A stretch of 64,000 nucleotides of DNA. Origin: Gracilibacillus massiliensis. GTDB lineage: Bacteria > Bacillota > Bacilli > Bacillales > Amphibacillaceae. Shown piece after piece: positions 48,754-57,572 of the stretch. Location: contig NZ_CZRP01000013.1 in assembly GCF_001458115.1 (NCBI RefSeq), positions 620,001 through 684,000 of the forward strand. The letters are read 5' to 3'. The position numbers were made by a program, and so were the translations under genes. The notes under the pieces were generated by a model that saw nothing but the letters and a program-made list of their open reading frames with translations, made no database searches and was not told the DNA's origin. Numbering within the stretch: position 1 is the stretch's first letter; each line of letters begins with the position of its first letter.

Positions 48754-50173
48754 TGACCAGAAATCCCTTCATCAATACTTAACCGGAGTGATTGATTGGA
48801 AAACATTAGGATTTGAAAAAGTCATCCATTCTTATAATGGTGAAGACACACTTCATCTTTTACGTACAGAAAAGCCAGATCTGTTAGTTCTAGACATTGA
48901 AATGCCCAAAATGAGTGGTATTGATGTATTAAAACATCTTCAGAAATCGAATGATGTTATTCCTAAAACCATTATTCTAAGCGCATTTAATGAATTTGAA
49001 TATGCACAAAATGCGATCGAGTTAGATGTGAAAAAATATATTCTAAAACCAGTAGATGAAACAGAACTGGTAGCAGTAGTAAAGAATTACATTAGTGAAA
49101 TTAACAACGAAAAGTCAAATTTGCTTCATGATAGGTTTTATAATCTATTGATTAGAGGAAACAATGAAGAAGACTTTACAGAGCTACAACAGCTTTTTGA
49201 TCACCTAAATAGTACTGAATATAGAATACTGTATTTAAAATTACTAAATGGTTCAGCAACAAACACATTCAAGCAGCATTTACAAAATTGGGATCTTGTT
49301 GTTATACAACTAAATGCAACGGAAGTATATCTATTTATAAAAGATCCTATGAACCAATTAACGATTCAACAATTAAACAATGATCTAAACAAAGCTACAA
49401 ATGGATTAAAATATTTCGCAGGTATAAGTCCACCGTGTTCTTACATTACGCAATTTTTAGAAATGGGTGAATTAGCCAAAACTTTTTCAGATATGGGTTT
49501 TTATCAACCTAATACCATTCATGAATTTCAGGAACATGATCAACCGTTCCGCTACCAACGTGCCCTTAATACGGAACACTTTTTTAACACGTTTAAAAAA
49601 AGTATCGAGTATGACTATATGAAAGACACCGATATTACGAATGAGTTGAACGAGATTTTAAATAATTTTAAAGAGCAATCCCTACACCCAACATATGTGC
49701 TGGAATATATTTGTGATATTGTAGATACAGTAATGCCTGCTTCATCAAAAGCTACAGTGGAATCTCTTCAATTGCAAAATAAAACATATGATGACATTAA
49801 AATCTGGATCGTAAAAGCTGTGGAAGACATACTAAAACAAAATAGTGATTCTTCAGATAAAATAAAGCGCATTCAAAACATTAAAAAATATATTGATCAT
49901 TATTATATTGAGCCTTTATCTTTACAGCTATTAGCAGATCAGTTTCATATCGATAAATACCAATTAAGCAAATTATTCAAAACTGAATTTTCATTAACAC
50001 TTTGGGCTTATGTAACAAAAGTAAGAATGGAAAAAGCTGCTGAATTACTTACAGATACTGATTTAAAGATCTATCAGATTTGTGAAAAAATTGGCATGGA
50101 TGAAGAGAGTCATTTTAGTAATGTCTTTAAGAAATACTATGGGATTAGTCCCAAAAAATATCGTAATCGTTAA
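48734..50173 (+). CDS. YesN-type response regulator, AraC output
   Basis: 479 residues from the ATG at 48734, behind GGGAGGTG. Receiver domain with Asp54 (LVLDIEMP) and KYILKPVDE; a long middle region; C-terminal AraC helix-turn-helix pair (LSLQLLADQFHIDKYQLSKL and CEKIGMDEESHFSNVFKK). Partner of the kinase just upstream. Likely controls the importer/GH43-like operon at 42.8-46.8 kb. Confidence 0.93.
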   Translation: MKILIADDQKSLHQYLTGVIDWKTLGFEKVIHSYNGEDTLHLLRTEKPDLLVLDIEMPKMSGIDVLKHLQKSNDVIPKTIILSAFNEFEYAQNAIELDVKKYILKPVDETELVAVVKNYISEINNEKSNLLHDRFYNLLIRGNNEEDFTELQQLFDHLNSTEYRILYLKLLNGSATNTFKQHLQNWDLVVIQLNATEVYLFIKDPMNQLTIQQLNNDLNKATNGLKYFAGISPPCSYITQFLEMGELAKTFSDMGFYQPNTIHEFQEHDQPFRYQRALNTEHFFNTFKKSIEYDYMKDTDITNELNEILNNFKEQSLHPTYVLEYICDIVDTVMPASSKATVESLQLQNKTYDDIKIWIVKAVEDILKQNSDSSDKIKRIQNIKKYIDHYYIEPLSLQLLADQFHIDKYQLSKLFKTEFSLTLWAYVTKVRMEKAAELLTDTDLKIYQICEKIGMDEESHFSNVFKKYYGISPKKYRNR

Positions 50174-50246
50174 ACCATACAAATCTATATTTAAATATCC
50201 TGTATAATTGTCGTTAAAAATAGAGTTATAACTTTATCAACATGAA

Positions 50247-50285
50247 ACAGCCTATCCATAGCAATATATGGTAAGGCTGTTTTTC
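50247..50285 (+). terminator. Terminator after response regulator
   Basis: ACAGCC (50247-50252) pairs with GGCTGT (50275-50280) with an inner TCCATA/TATGG stem, followed by TTTTC. Confidence 0.75.
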
Positions 50286-50306
50286 ATCTCAAACGATTAT
50301 GATTTA

Positions 50307-50951
50307 TCACAAAATCTTCTTTACACAATTTGTTAAAAGCCTTTGAACATTATCATCCATTAATCCTTCTTCCAAATGTGCTGGTATCAGACAAATCACA
50401 TCCCCTTTTCCAAACCGATGATTCCACCCTCCAATCGACTTTCCATCTACGGACTCTGTTGTCAAAAACACATTAGTCTTCTCTTCATCACACTCCACAA
50501 AGTAATGTTCGTCCAGGATCGTAAAGCTCGTTCCTTCTTCTATTATTACAGAGTTCGGTTTTGCCCTATATGTTACTTGTTGATGTTCTGGTGGGTGGTA
50601 TTTGAATTGACCATGAAGCATGGATGTATAAGCCTGAACATTATCATAACTAGCAAGGCCAGAATGCCAAGCCAACCAACCTCCACCATTTTCTACATAC
50701 TTAGCAATTACGGATGCTGCCTCTTCATCCATCCATGTTTTAACCTGTTCATCCTCTGGATTTATTCGATTTTCGGCAAACAAGATGACGGCATCTGGGT
50801 TGCTGGCTAAGCTTTCTACAAGTTGATCAACAGATCTATATTCTAGCACAACGGTCTCCTCGATAGATTGTATAGCAGATTCAAGCGCATGTACTGCCCA
50901 ATCTTTTCGATGATAATAATCACCTAAAACAGCTAATATTTTTTTGGCCAC
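50307..50951 (-). CDS. ThuA-like domain protein
   Basis: 214 residues with a GTG start seven bases behind GGAGGAG. ThuA family proteins have a class I glutamine amidotransferase-like fold, often occur in sugar-use gene clusters, and have been linked to trehalose or disaccharide utilisation. Visible features are an N-terminal strand ILAVLGDYYHRKDWAV, the YVENGGGWLAWHSG turn and GGWNHRFGKGDVICLIP. No signal peptide. A cre-like site lies upstream. Exact role unknown. Confidence 0.8.
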   Translation of the reverse strand: MAKKILAVLGDYYHRKDWAVHALESAIQSIEETVVLEYRSVDQLVESLASNPDAVILFAENRINPEDEQVKTWMDEEAASVIAKYVENGGGWLAWHSGLASYDNVQAYTSMLHGQFKYHPPEHQQVTYRAKPNSVIIEEGTSFTILDEHYFVECDEEKTNVFLTTESVDGKSIGGWNHRFGKGDVICLIPAHLEEGLMDDNVQRLLTNCVKKIL

Positions 50952-50978
50952 GTTTCTCTCCTCCTTGTTGAAATCAAA

Positions 50979-50992
50979 TTAAAGCGTTATCA
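50979..50992 (-). promoter_or_regulatory. Possible cre site before ThuA-like gene
   Basis: TTAAAGCGTTATCA matches 13 of 14 positions of TGWAANCGNTNWCA and shares the 11-mer AAGCGTTATCA with the site before the GPH symporter gene. It lies 28 bases upstream of the GTG start. Confidence 0.5.
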
Positions 50993-51022
50993 TTACATTC
51001 TACAAAAGAATTAAATACAAAG

Positions 51023-51054
51023 CAAAAACCCCAATAAATTATATGGGGTTTTTG
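51023..51054 (-). terminator. Terminator after cwlJ
   Basis: A perfect 10-bp stem CAAAAACCCC / GGGGTTTTTG with a 12-base loop, immediately past the cwlJ stop codon. Confidence 0.85.
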
Positions 51055-51056
51055 TT

Positions 51057-51497
51057 TTACCATCTATAAACACTTGCACAAGTATTTGCCTGTGGTTCAT
51101 AGTAACAATGTTGTTTGAATTGTCCTGTAAATGGTTGATCATACCATGTAGGTGGACACTCACCATACGGATTAAAGTACCATAGTGCATATTTAGAAGG
51201 ATGTTGGCGCCAATACTTTAGCGTTTGTTCCGCTAACCTTTTTTCTACACCTCTTGCCCGGTTATAAAAAACGTTTCCTTTTTGAACTGCTTCAAAGGAA
51301 TAGTTACCACCTTGCACTTGAAAGATCACATCTCGAATCGACCGTAAATCCTCAAAATCCAAACAATCCGCCTTCGCACGATTCACAATCACATTACCAA
51401 CCATCAACATCCCAAGACGCCCCTCACCCTCAGCCTCCGCACGCATCATCCTCGCCATAAGATTAACATCATTCGAAGTGTATTTAACCCTCGGCAT
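51057..51497 (-). CDS. cwlJ: Spore cortex-lytic cell wall hydrolase CwlJ
   Basis: 146 residues, the usual length of CwlJ, with no signal peptide. It has a hydrolase_2/SleB-type catalytic domain with the proposed catalytic Glu21 in RAEAEGEG, then VGNVIVNRAK and the C-terminal ALWYFNPYGECPPTW. CwlJ degrades the cortex during germination in response to Ca-dipicolinate, so the host forms endospores. The start has CAGGAGGTGATG upstream, and a REP palindrome lies directly before that site. The usual partner gene gerQ is not adjacent. Confidence 0.9.
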   Translation of the reverse strand: MPRVKYTSNDVNLMARMMRAEAEGEGRLGMLMVGNVIVNRAKADCLDFEDLRSIRDVIFQVQGGNYSFEAVQKGNVFYNRARGVEKRLAEQTLKYWRQHPSKYALWYFNPYGECPPTWYDQPFTGQFKQHCYYEPQANTCASVYRW

Positions 51498-51513
51498 TCA
51501 TCATCACCTCCTG

Positions 51514-51542
51514 TGAAACATGGGGACGGTTCTCCTGTTTCA
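51514..51542 (+). repeat. REP palindrome, copy 1
   Basis: A 29-base imperfect palindrome with arms TGAAACA/TGTTTCA and core GGGGACGGTTCT. It differs by one base from each half of the inverted pair at 59.2 kb. It lies in the 5' untranslated region of cwlJ. Confidence 0.85.
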
Positions 51543-51669
51543 TTAAGCTCACTTACTTATTTAGATAGTCATTTTTATCATATACAAAAGACTATTTTTT
51601 GTTCTCGTAACATTTTCCTGAAATATTTGTATAATAATCTGAGTTCATTTTTTAGCAAGGGGTGAATAT

Positions 51670-53091
51670 ATGCCTGCAATAACTGGAAATGTCTATACGC
51701 ATCGATTACAAAACCTCAAAATAGAGCTTTGGCATAATGGACAACGAATAGACGATATTATCAATCATTCTGCCTTCAAAGGAGTGATCAAAAGCCAAGC
51801 CGCTCTTTATGACTTACAACACAAAAAGGATTTTATGACGTATCGATCACCCGTAACAGGTCATCCGATTGGCGTCTCTTATTTACAACCCGTTACCAAG
51901 GAAGATCTTATTCAGCGAAGAAAAATGGTGCAAGAATGGGCAAAGCTAAGTGGAGGCATGCTTGGTAGAAGTCCTGACTATATGAATACCATACTTATGA
52001 CGTTTGCTTCATCCGCTAAACTACTAAGTGGAAAAGAAAATTGCTTTCCACAGCATTTAATTGATTTCTATGAAAAGGCAAGAGAAAAAGATCTCTCTTT
52101 TACACATACATTTATAAATCCACAGGTCAATCGCTCGGCCCTTTACTTTGAAGATTCTAAAGAACCGATAGCTGCAAAAATTGTAAATGAGACAAAAGAA
52201 GGCATCGTAATTAAAGGAGCACGATTACTCGCAACACAAGGAGGACTGACAGATGAGATTATCGTCTTTTCTCCAGGTGGAATCACGGATAAAGCTTACG
52301 CCTTTGCCTTTGCTATTCCAAGCGATACAAAGGGATTGAAATTTATTAGCAGAGATTCCTTTGTTGATGGTGAGTCTGCGTATGATTATCCGCTCAGTTC
52401 GAGATTTGAAGAATCTGATAGTTTGGTAGTATTTGATGATGTAGTCGTTCCGTGGGATCGAGTGTTTTTTTATCATAATACCGAAATATCCAATACGTTT
52501 AAAAACGACAGTGCTTTTCTTCCATTTACATTACATCAGATTGTGAGTAGGCAAATTATTAAAACTGACTTTTTAATAGGACTCGCAGAATCAATTGTGG
52601 ATGCGATAAATATTCAGGAATATCCGCATGTTCAGGAAATGATGGCAGAAATGATTACAGTGCTCGAAACGATGGAAGCACTGATCATAAAAGCGGAAGT
52701 CAATGCTGAAACGGATGAGTTTGCGTTGATGCGCCCTGAGCTTGCACCCTTACAAGTAGCGACAGCTCTTTATCCAAAAGTGTGTGCTCGCCTATCTGAA
52801 ATCATCCAATTATTAGGTTCCAGCGGATTAGTATCGATCCCAACCGAAGCAGACTTTGAATCGGAGATAAAAACCGATTTAGATCAATATTTACAAAGTG
52901 CGACATTAAACGCAAAAGACCGAGTACAATTATTTCGACTAGCATGGGACGCCACCATGAGTGCATTCGGCAGCAGACAAACTCAATATGAACGCTTTTT
53001 CCTCGGAAATCCCAACCACCTAGCCAGAGAACTCTACAAAAATTATGACATCAAAAAGCAAACAGATTATGTCAAACGATTTTTGGGGTGA
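51670..53091 (+). CDS. HpaB/YoaI-like flavin-dependent aromatic monooxygenase
   Basis: A 473-residue protein of the 4-hydroxyphenylacetate 3-hydroxylase family (acyl-CoA dehydrogenase-like fold, uses FADH2). Conserved segments include DFMTYRSPVTGHPIG, GRSPDYMNTILM, FTHTFINPQVNRS and VVPWDRVFFYHN. No flavin reductase gene (HpaC) is adjacent, so reduced flavin must come from elsewhere. The start follows AAGGGGTGAATAT. Its TGA stop is also the first three bases of a REP element. Substrate unknown. Confidence 0.88.
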   Translation: MPAITGNVYTHRLQNLKIELWHNGQRIDDIINHSAFKGVIKSQAALYDLQHKKDFMTYRSPVTGHPIGVSYLQPVTKEDLIQRRKMVQEWAKLSGGMLGRSPDYMNTILMTFASSAKLLSGKENCFPQHLIDFYEKAREKDLSFTHTFINPQVNRSALYFEDSKEPIAAKIVNETKEGIVIKGARLLATQGGLTDEIIVFSPGGITDKAYAFAFAIPSDTKGLKFISRDSFVDGESAYDYPLSSRFEESDSLVVFDDVVVPWDRVFFYHNTEISNTFKNDSAFLPFTLHQIVSRQIIKTDFLIGLAESIVDAINIQEYPHVQEMMAEMITVLETMEALIIKAEVNAETDEFALMRPELAPLQVATALYPKVCARLSEIIQLLGSSGLVSIPTEADFESEIKTDLDQYLQSATLNAKDRVQLFRLAWDATMSAFGSRQTQYERFFLGNPNHLARELYKNYDIKKQTDYVKRFLG

Positions 53092-53141
53092 AACAGGGGG
53101 ACGGTTCCTCCGAAACAGGGGGGACGGTTCCTCCTGTTTCA
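53089..53141 (+). repeat. REP palindromes, copies 2a and 2b
   Basis: A partial copy lacking its right arm (53089-53111) is joined to a full copy (53112-53141) with arms GAAACAGG and CCTGTTTC around GGGGACGGTTCC. The full copy ends one base before the RAYT stop codon, and the partial copy begins in the stop of the hydroxylase gene. Confidence 0.85.
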
Positions 53142-53933
53142 TTACGCTCGATGAATCAAGCTAACCGAAACTCCTAAAATCCTTGAGCCTTGTCGTTGGG
53201 ATAGACCTTCTATTTCTTTCACTCTTCGCAAAAGATCGTCTCGTTCGGCTTTAGGCAAACTTTTTACCTGAGCAAGATTTCTAGAACCGAGAACTCTTTT
53301 TATTTTATCCCTTGCTTCTTCATCTGTTAAATGTCGCACCTTTTTAGCCTGATTTTCAAAACAACTATCATTATTGTTTTGCTCGTTAAACTTACGAAAA
53401 TGCCCCAGTGCAATTGCTTTATCACCTGAAAACATGTTCAGTACCACATCACTATCAAGTAAATGCTTATGAGAACTACCTTTATCATAGTATCCAGAGC
53501 AACTACTCCAAGCCCACTCCTCTATTCGAGAGACAAGGCCGGCTTTCACAGGATTCTGGTGAATATATCTCAAAACCGTCATGAAGTACCGTTTCGTTTC
53601 TACGTTTTCACTTCGAAAGCGATCCTGAAAAAGGTGTCCAGTTGTTTTGTATTTCCTGTTATAATAATGGACATAACTGACCTCAATACGTTTCATTGTT
53701 ATCGATAGTTCTTCATTACCTTCTTTTAATAGTAGGTGGACATGGTTATTCATCAGACACCATGCAAAAATATGGCATTCTACTTGCTTTTTATACTTGA
53801 TTAAAATATCCAAAAATCTCACATTGTCTTCATCGTCATGAAAGATTTCTTGCTTATTGGCACCTCTAAGCATGACATGATAGATACCACTTTTACTTTT
53901 CTTTCTGGCTTGACGAGGGATTTTAATCACCAC
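53142..53933 (-). CDS. REP-associated tyrosine transposase (RAYT, Y1 type)
   Basis: 263 residues. The HUH motif NNHVHLLL and the RYIHQNPVKAGLV helix, which carries the expected catalytic tyrosine, are intact, and the N-terminal GIYHVMLRGANKQEIF is typical. The long C-terminus ends with an HTH-like stretch LSQRQGSRILGVSVSLIHRA. RAYTs are single-copy relatives of IS200/IS605 transposases that act on REP palindromes. REP copies lie directly behind the stop codon and 280 bases in front of the start. No ribosome binding site better than GAGGG was seen. Confidence 0.9.
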   Translation of the reverse strand: MVIKIPRQARKKSKSGIYHVMLRGANKQEIFHDDEDNVRFLDILIKYKKQVECHIFAWCLMNNHVHLLLKEGNEELSITMKRIEVSYVHYYNRKYKTTGHLFQDRFRSENVETKRYFMTVLRYIHQNPVKAGLVSRIEEWAWSSCSGYYDKGSSHKHLLDSDVVLNMFSGDKAIALGHFRKFNEQNNNDSCFENQAKKVRHLTDEEARDKIKRVLGSRNLAQVKSLPKAERDDLLRRVKEIEGLSQRQGSRILGVSVSLIHRA

Positions 53934-54212
53934 ATTTACATAACATATTTTTTAAAGGCATTACGGTGAAAGTGTTATAGGTTTTAAAAATTCATTCGAA
54001 GGTCAGAACAGGATTAGTTTTTCTTATTGGGAGAAAAAATAATGGATCGTTAAAGGAAAAGGTGGACAGGATGCGCGTGAGAGGGAACAGATAATTGCAA
54101 TATCGTGAGTTTGCCCAAAGAGTTGCACACATATATATATTTCTACAAAGTAACCGAAAATCCTTCCTAAAGTTCAACATTTCAAAAAGGATTTCGCCAA
54201 AATATATCAAAA

Positions 54213-54243
54213 GTGAAACACGAGAACCGTCCCCGTGTTTCAC
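54213..54243 (-). repeat. REP palindrome, copy 3
   Basis: On the minus strand GTGAAACACGGGGACGG (start of 31 bases) has arms GTGAAACAC/GTGTTTCAC. The inner G-C pair of copy 2b is replaced by C-G, a compensating change that keeps the stem. It lies just upstream of the AraC-type gene. Confidence 0.85.
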
Positions 54244-54265
54244 TTACTGCAGAAAGGTTGATTAC

Positions 54266-55480
54266 ATGAAGTGGGATGAGTTGGTTTCTTTTATTGATGA
54301 TTTGATGGGTGGGTTGTTTTCGCTTAGGGTGTTGGTTTTGGGTGCTGATCTTGAGAGTTTGAAGGGTGATTATGAGGATCAGTTGCCGTTGTTTTTGTCT
54401 GCTCGTCAAAAACAGCAAATGACAAGTAAATTGATGACACTCCCGAGTCAAGGAATGATTACTCATTATAAAGATTCTTTGATGATGAATTATATTACTT
54501 TTTATGCTGATCCTGAACATGTTGTCGTTTTCGGGCCATTCATTGAACAAGAAATAACAAAGGAAATAGCGGAGGAGTTAATGCAGGAGAATCATTTTCC
54601 TATTTCTTACTCATTAGCTTTTTATACCTATTATGAGTCACTACCCGTCTGTCGAAGTACCGAGTTACTTTTTGTCGCAAAAACTATTATCAACAAGCTG
54701 CTCCACATGAAATCAGATCCTATCGTTAAAGAAATTGTATTAGAGAAAGCAGATAAATCATTGGATAAGGATACTGAACAAAAAGATTATGCTGAATCAA
54801 TCATGCCCTTATTAGAAAAAAGGTATGAGGTGATCAACCAATTGAATTTGGAAGTGCAATATGGAAATACTGCAAAGGCCATTGAGCACCATTTAACACT
54901 TAAAGAACATTTAAAAGTGATTAAGCGCAACCGCAATCCATTACGTAATCAGAAAAATCTGGCATTTGTTCATAATACCCACCTCCGAATTGCCACTGAG
55001 CAAGCGAGTGTGCATCCAATTTATCTGGACTCTATTTCCAATCATTATGCGATTCTGATTGAAGCATCGACAAATGTCTTCGAATTGGAGCAATTAGGTA
55101 TTGAGATGATTAAAGAATATTGTCGTCTTGTTAAAAAATACAGTTTACGAAATTTCTCACCACTCGTTCGAAAAGTTGTGAACTACATACAAATTCATTT
55201 AAGTGATGAGCTGACATTAGATCAATTAGCTGCATATACAGGAGTGAGTACCTCTCACTTATCACGTACCTTTAATAAGGAGGTACACGAATCGATTCCT
55301 AATTATATCAATCATGCTCGTGCGGATAAAGCCGCTCAAATGCTTGAGTTCAGCCAGCATTCAGTACAAGAGGTTGGTGAATATGTTGGCTTCTATGACC
55401 TCAATTACTTTACAAAAGTATTTAAAAAATACTATCAAAAGCCTCCAGCTCAATATCAAAAGGAACATGCTTATTATTAA
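54266..55480 (+). CDS. AraC-family transcriptional regulator
   Basis: 404 residues from the ATG at 54266, behind AGAAAGG. The frame is open further upstream, but that part runs through a REP element and has no start signal. The N-terminal 300 residues are an unassigned sensor region without a signal peptide. The C-terminal AraC domain (about 305-400) has LTLDQLAAYTGVSTSHLSRT and VGEYVGFYDLNYFTKVFKK. It converges with the GH3-symporter operon and probably regulates it. The first 100 bases are unusually G/T-rich compared with the rest. Confidence 0.88.
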   Translation: MKWDELVSFIDDLMGGLFSLRVLVLGADLESLKGDYEDQLPLFLSARQKQQMTSKLMTLPSQGMITHYKDSLMMNYITFYADPEHVVVFGPFIEQEITKEIAEELMQENHFPISYSLAFYTYYESLPVCRSTELLFVAKTIINKLLHMKSDPIVKEIVLEKADKSLDKDTEQKDYAESIMPLLEKRYEVINQLNLEVQYGNTAKAIEHHLTLKEHLKVIKRNRNPLRNQKNLAFVHNTHLRIATEQASVHPIYLDSISNHYAILIEASTNVFELEQLGIEMIKEYCRLVKKYSLRNFSPLVRKVVNYIQIHLSDELTLDQLAAYTGVSTSHLSRTFNKEVHESIPNYINHARADKAAQMLEFSQHSVQEVGEYVGFYDLNYFTKVFKKYYQKPPAQYQKEHAYY

Positions 55481-55482
55481 CC

Positions 55483-55515
55483 TAAAAGAAGGGAAAGCAC
55501 AATGCTAACCCTTCT
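55483..55515 (-). terminator. Weak terminator after GH3 gene
   Basis: AGAAGGG pairs with CCCTTCT across a 15-base loop, followed on the minus strand by TTTTAGG. It lies between the converging AraC and GH3 genes. Confidence 0.5.
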
Positions 55516-55527
55516 CCTCCTAGTATT

Positions 55528-57555
55528 TTATTCATAAGACAAGCCAAATCCAAACCCATACGCATTCCCATGCTTGTCCCGATACACATAGTCTTTCCCT
55601 TTAGCAGACCCCGGAATATCCCCAGGACTATTATCCAATACTTTTTGATTTGCTGGAATCGTAAACGGCAGCTTTCCAGTTGGATTAAACCTTCCACGAA
55701 GCACATCAATTAATGGCTCATATTTGATACCAAAAGTACTAAATACCGCACTCGCACCTGATTCCACTTCACCGATTAACCATGGATTCGTCATGTTAAT
55801 ACCTAAAAGAGTTGGAACTTTTTCTTCAATCTCTTTGATACGTGTCACATCCACACCTGTTTCTAACCCTAACGCTACTGATAATGGTTGATCCGGACGA
55901 TCAGCTACAGGGGTTGGAGAAACAAGCAATAAAGCATCTGTCGCTTCCTCTAGGTTATCGGTTATCACCAAATCTGGCTCATGATGGTGGATCGCTTCTT
56001 TTAATTTGTCGCTCTCCTGGACCGCTCCATCCTTTTGGAAAACTTCAACATATAACGTCATATCTTTTAATCGCTCGTCTTTTATTGGTAACAGATCTTG
56101 ATCATTTCTGAGTAAAACCATCGACCTCCGATGTGCCTGATCTGCTAACTTCTGAGATTCCTTACTTTTGGCAACCGCTTGGGCATTCTGCTCGTCGACA
56201 TATGGATTTTCAAATAAACCTAATTCCATCATTTCTGTCAGCAGATACGTAACCGATTGATCCAATTTATCCTCACTAACCAATCCTTGTTCTACAGCTC
56301 TTAATAATGTAGAAGGATCTGCTTCGTCTGAAAACATATGAACACCTGTTTCAATTGCCTTCGCATATCTTTCTTCTGCAGATAACTGCTCGACGCCCCA
56401 TGGCATCATATTAATAATCCCGGTATCTGAATTGACATAGCCTTTAAATCCTAGTTCTTTCCTTAAGATACCTTGAATAATCGCTTTATTATAAGCAAAA
56501 CCAATCTCTTCAAAGGCTTGATCTTCTTTCAATTGTTGCGCGCTATGCTGATTGCTAGGATAAGAATAGTATGGCATGATCGATGATGTTCCTGCTTCGA
56601 CAGCCGCTCGAAAAGGTGGAATATGATAACGATACAAACTTCCTTCTGTCGGATATGGGTTAAAGCTGCCCCACGGATAATGAGGATCATATCCTTTATG
56701 CCGTGCTCCACCGCCAGGAAAATGTTTCGTTGTCATCGCTACACTATTTCCTCCTAATTTTTCACCTTGAAAACCTGTGATCACGGAACGAATCATTTTT
56801 GATACAAGATCAGGATCTTCACCAAAAGTGCCATTATAGCGCATCCAAAGTGGGTCTGTTGAGATATCCGCCATATAACCATACATTTTATGAAGGCCTG
56901 CTGCTCGCCATTCTTTGGCCGCAATTTCAGCGAATTCCTTCACCAACTTTTCATCATTAGTAGCAGCTAGTCCTAATTCCCCTGGCCAAATCGAAAACTG
57001 CCCTGACGCTTCCATCATCCCATGATACAAATAACCGATATGATTTCGGGGGTTGGATACCATTACAGCTGGAATTCCTAATCGGGAGCTTTCCGCCACC
57101 TCTTGAATTTTATTCGTCCATTTCGCCAAATCTTTAGCTTCGGGATTATCACGAACAATAAAATATCTTAAATTTAAATCAAGTATCCCTTTTGTTGTTC
57201 CAGCATTGTATAACAAAGGTTTTGGTAATTCATAGTTATCATCTCCTGGTTTCGAGAATGGGTGTGTTTTTAATACGACATCTGTTTCATTTAATAAGCC
57301 TGTTTCATCTGTATCTTTTAACTTATTTTCTCCTGGGATCTTTGCGGAATTTGGCATATATTGTGAAGATATCATCATTAAGCCAGCTTTCTCTTCCAAA
57401 GTCATACGCGATACTAGATCCTCTACCCTTTCTTGAACGGGAAGCTCCCAATTTTCATACGGATCCAGTACGCCATTCCCATTTAAATCCCGGTACTGTT
57501 TACCATTGACAGTGATCATATCCTTTACTCTCGTTGTTACTTTTTGTCCATGCAT
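55528..57555 (-). CDS. Cytoplasmic GH3 glycoside hydrolase
   Basis: 675 residues, no signal peptide. It begins with a calcium-loop-like DLNGNGVLDPYENW, seen in a subgroup of GH3 enzymes, then the TIM-like barrel (SRMTLEEKAGLMM, TTKHFPGGG) with the likely nucleophile Asp in GYVNSDTGII, and a C-terminal alpha/beta sandwich (about 480-670). Specificity (beta-glucosidase, beta-xylosidase or another) cannot be told. The symporter gene upstream ends 18 bases before its start, so imported glycosides are hydrolysed inside the cell. The start has AGGAGGAG. Confidence 0.9.
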   Translation of the reverse strand: MHGQKVTTRVKDMITVNGKQYRDLNGNGVLDPYENWELPVQERVEDLVSRMTLEEKAGLMMISSQYMPNSAKIPGENKLKDTDETGLLNETDVVLKTHPFSKPGDDNYELPKPLLYNAGTTKGILDLNLRYFIVRDNPEAKDLAKWTNKIQEVAESSRLGIPAVMVSNPRNHIGYLYHGMMEASGQFSIWPGELGLAATNDEKLVKEFAEIAAKEWRAAGLHKMYGYMADISTDPLWMRYNGTFGEDPDLVSKMIRSVITGFQGEKLGGNSVAMTTKHFPGGGARHKGYDPHYPWGSFNPYPTEGSLYRYHIPPFRAAVEAGTSSIMPYYSYPSNQHSAQQLKEDQAFEEIGFAYNKAIIQGILRKELGFKGYVNSDTGIINMMPWGVEQLSAEERYAKAIETGVHMFSDEADPSTLLRAVEQGLVSEDKLDQSVTYLLTEMMELGLFENPYVDEQNAQAVAKSKESQKLADQAHRRSMVLLRNDQDLLPIKDERLKDMTLYVEVFQKDGAVQESDKLKEAIHHHEPDLVITDNLEEATDALLLVSPTPVADRPDQPLSVALGLETGVDVTRIKEIEEKVPTLLGINMTNPWLIGEVESGASAVFSTFGIKYEPLIDVLRGRFNPTGKLPFTIPANQKVLDNSPGDIPGSAKGKDYVYRDKHGNAYGFGFGLSYE

Positions 57556-57572
57556 GTTTTCTCCTCCTCGTA

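Noticed and set aside
51514-54243. Spaced palindromic repeats that might be a CRISPR array
   Set aside because: Spacing is irregular (from zero to kilobases), copies occur in both orientations, and a RAYT gene is present. This fits REP elements, not a CRISPR array.
54095-54265. Upstream extension of the AraC-type regulator frame
   Set aside because: It runs through a REP palindrome and lacks a ribosome binding site. The ATG at 54266 has one and begins the plausible protein.
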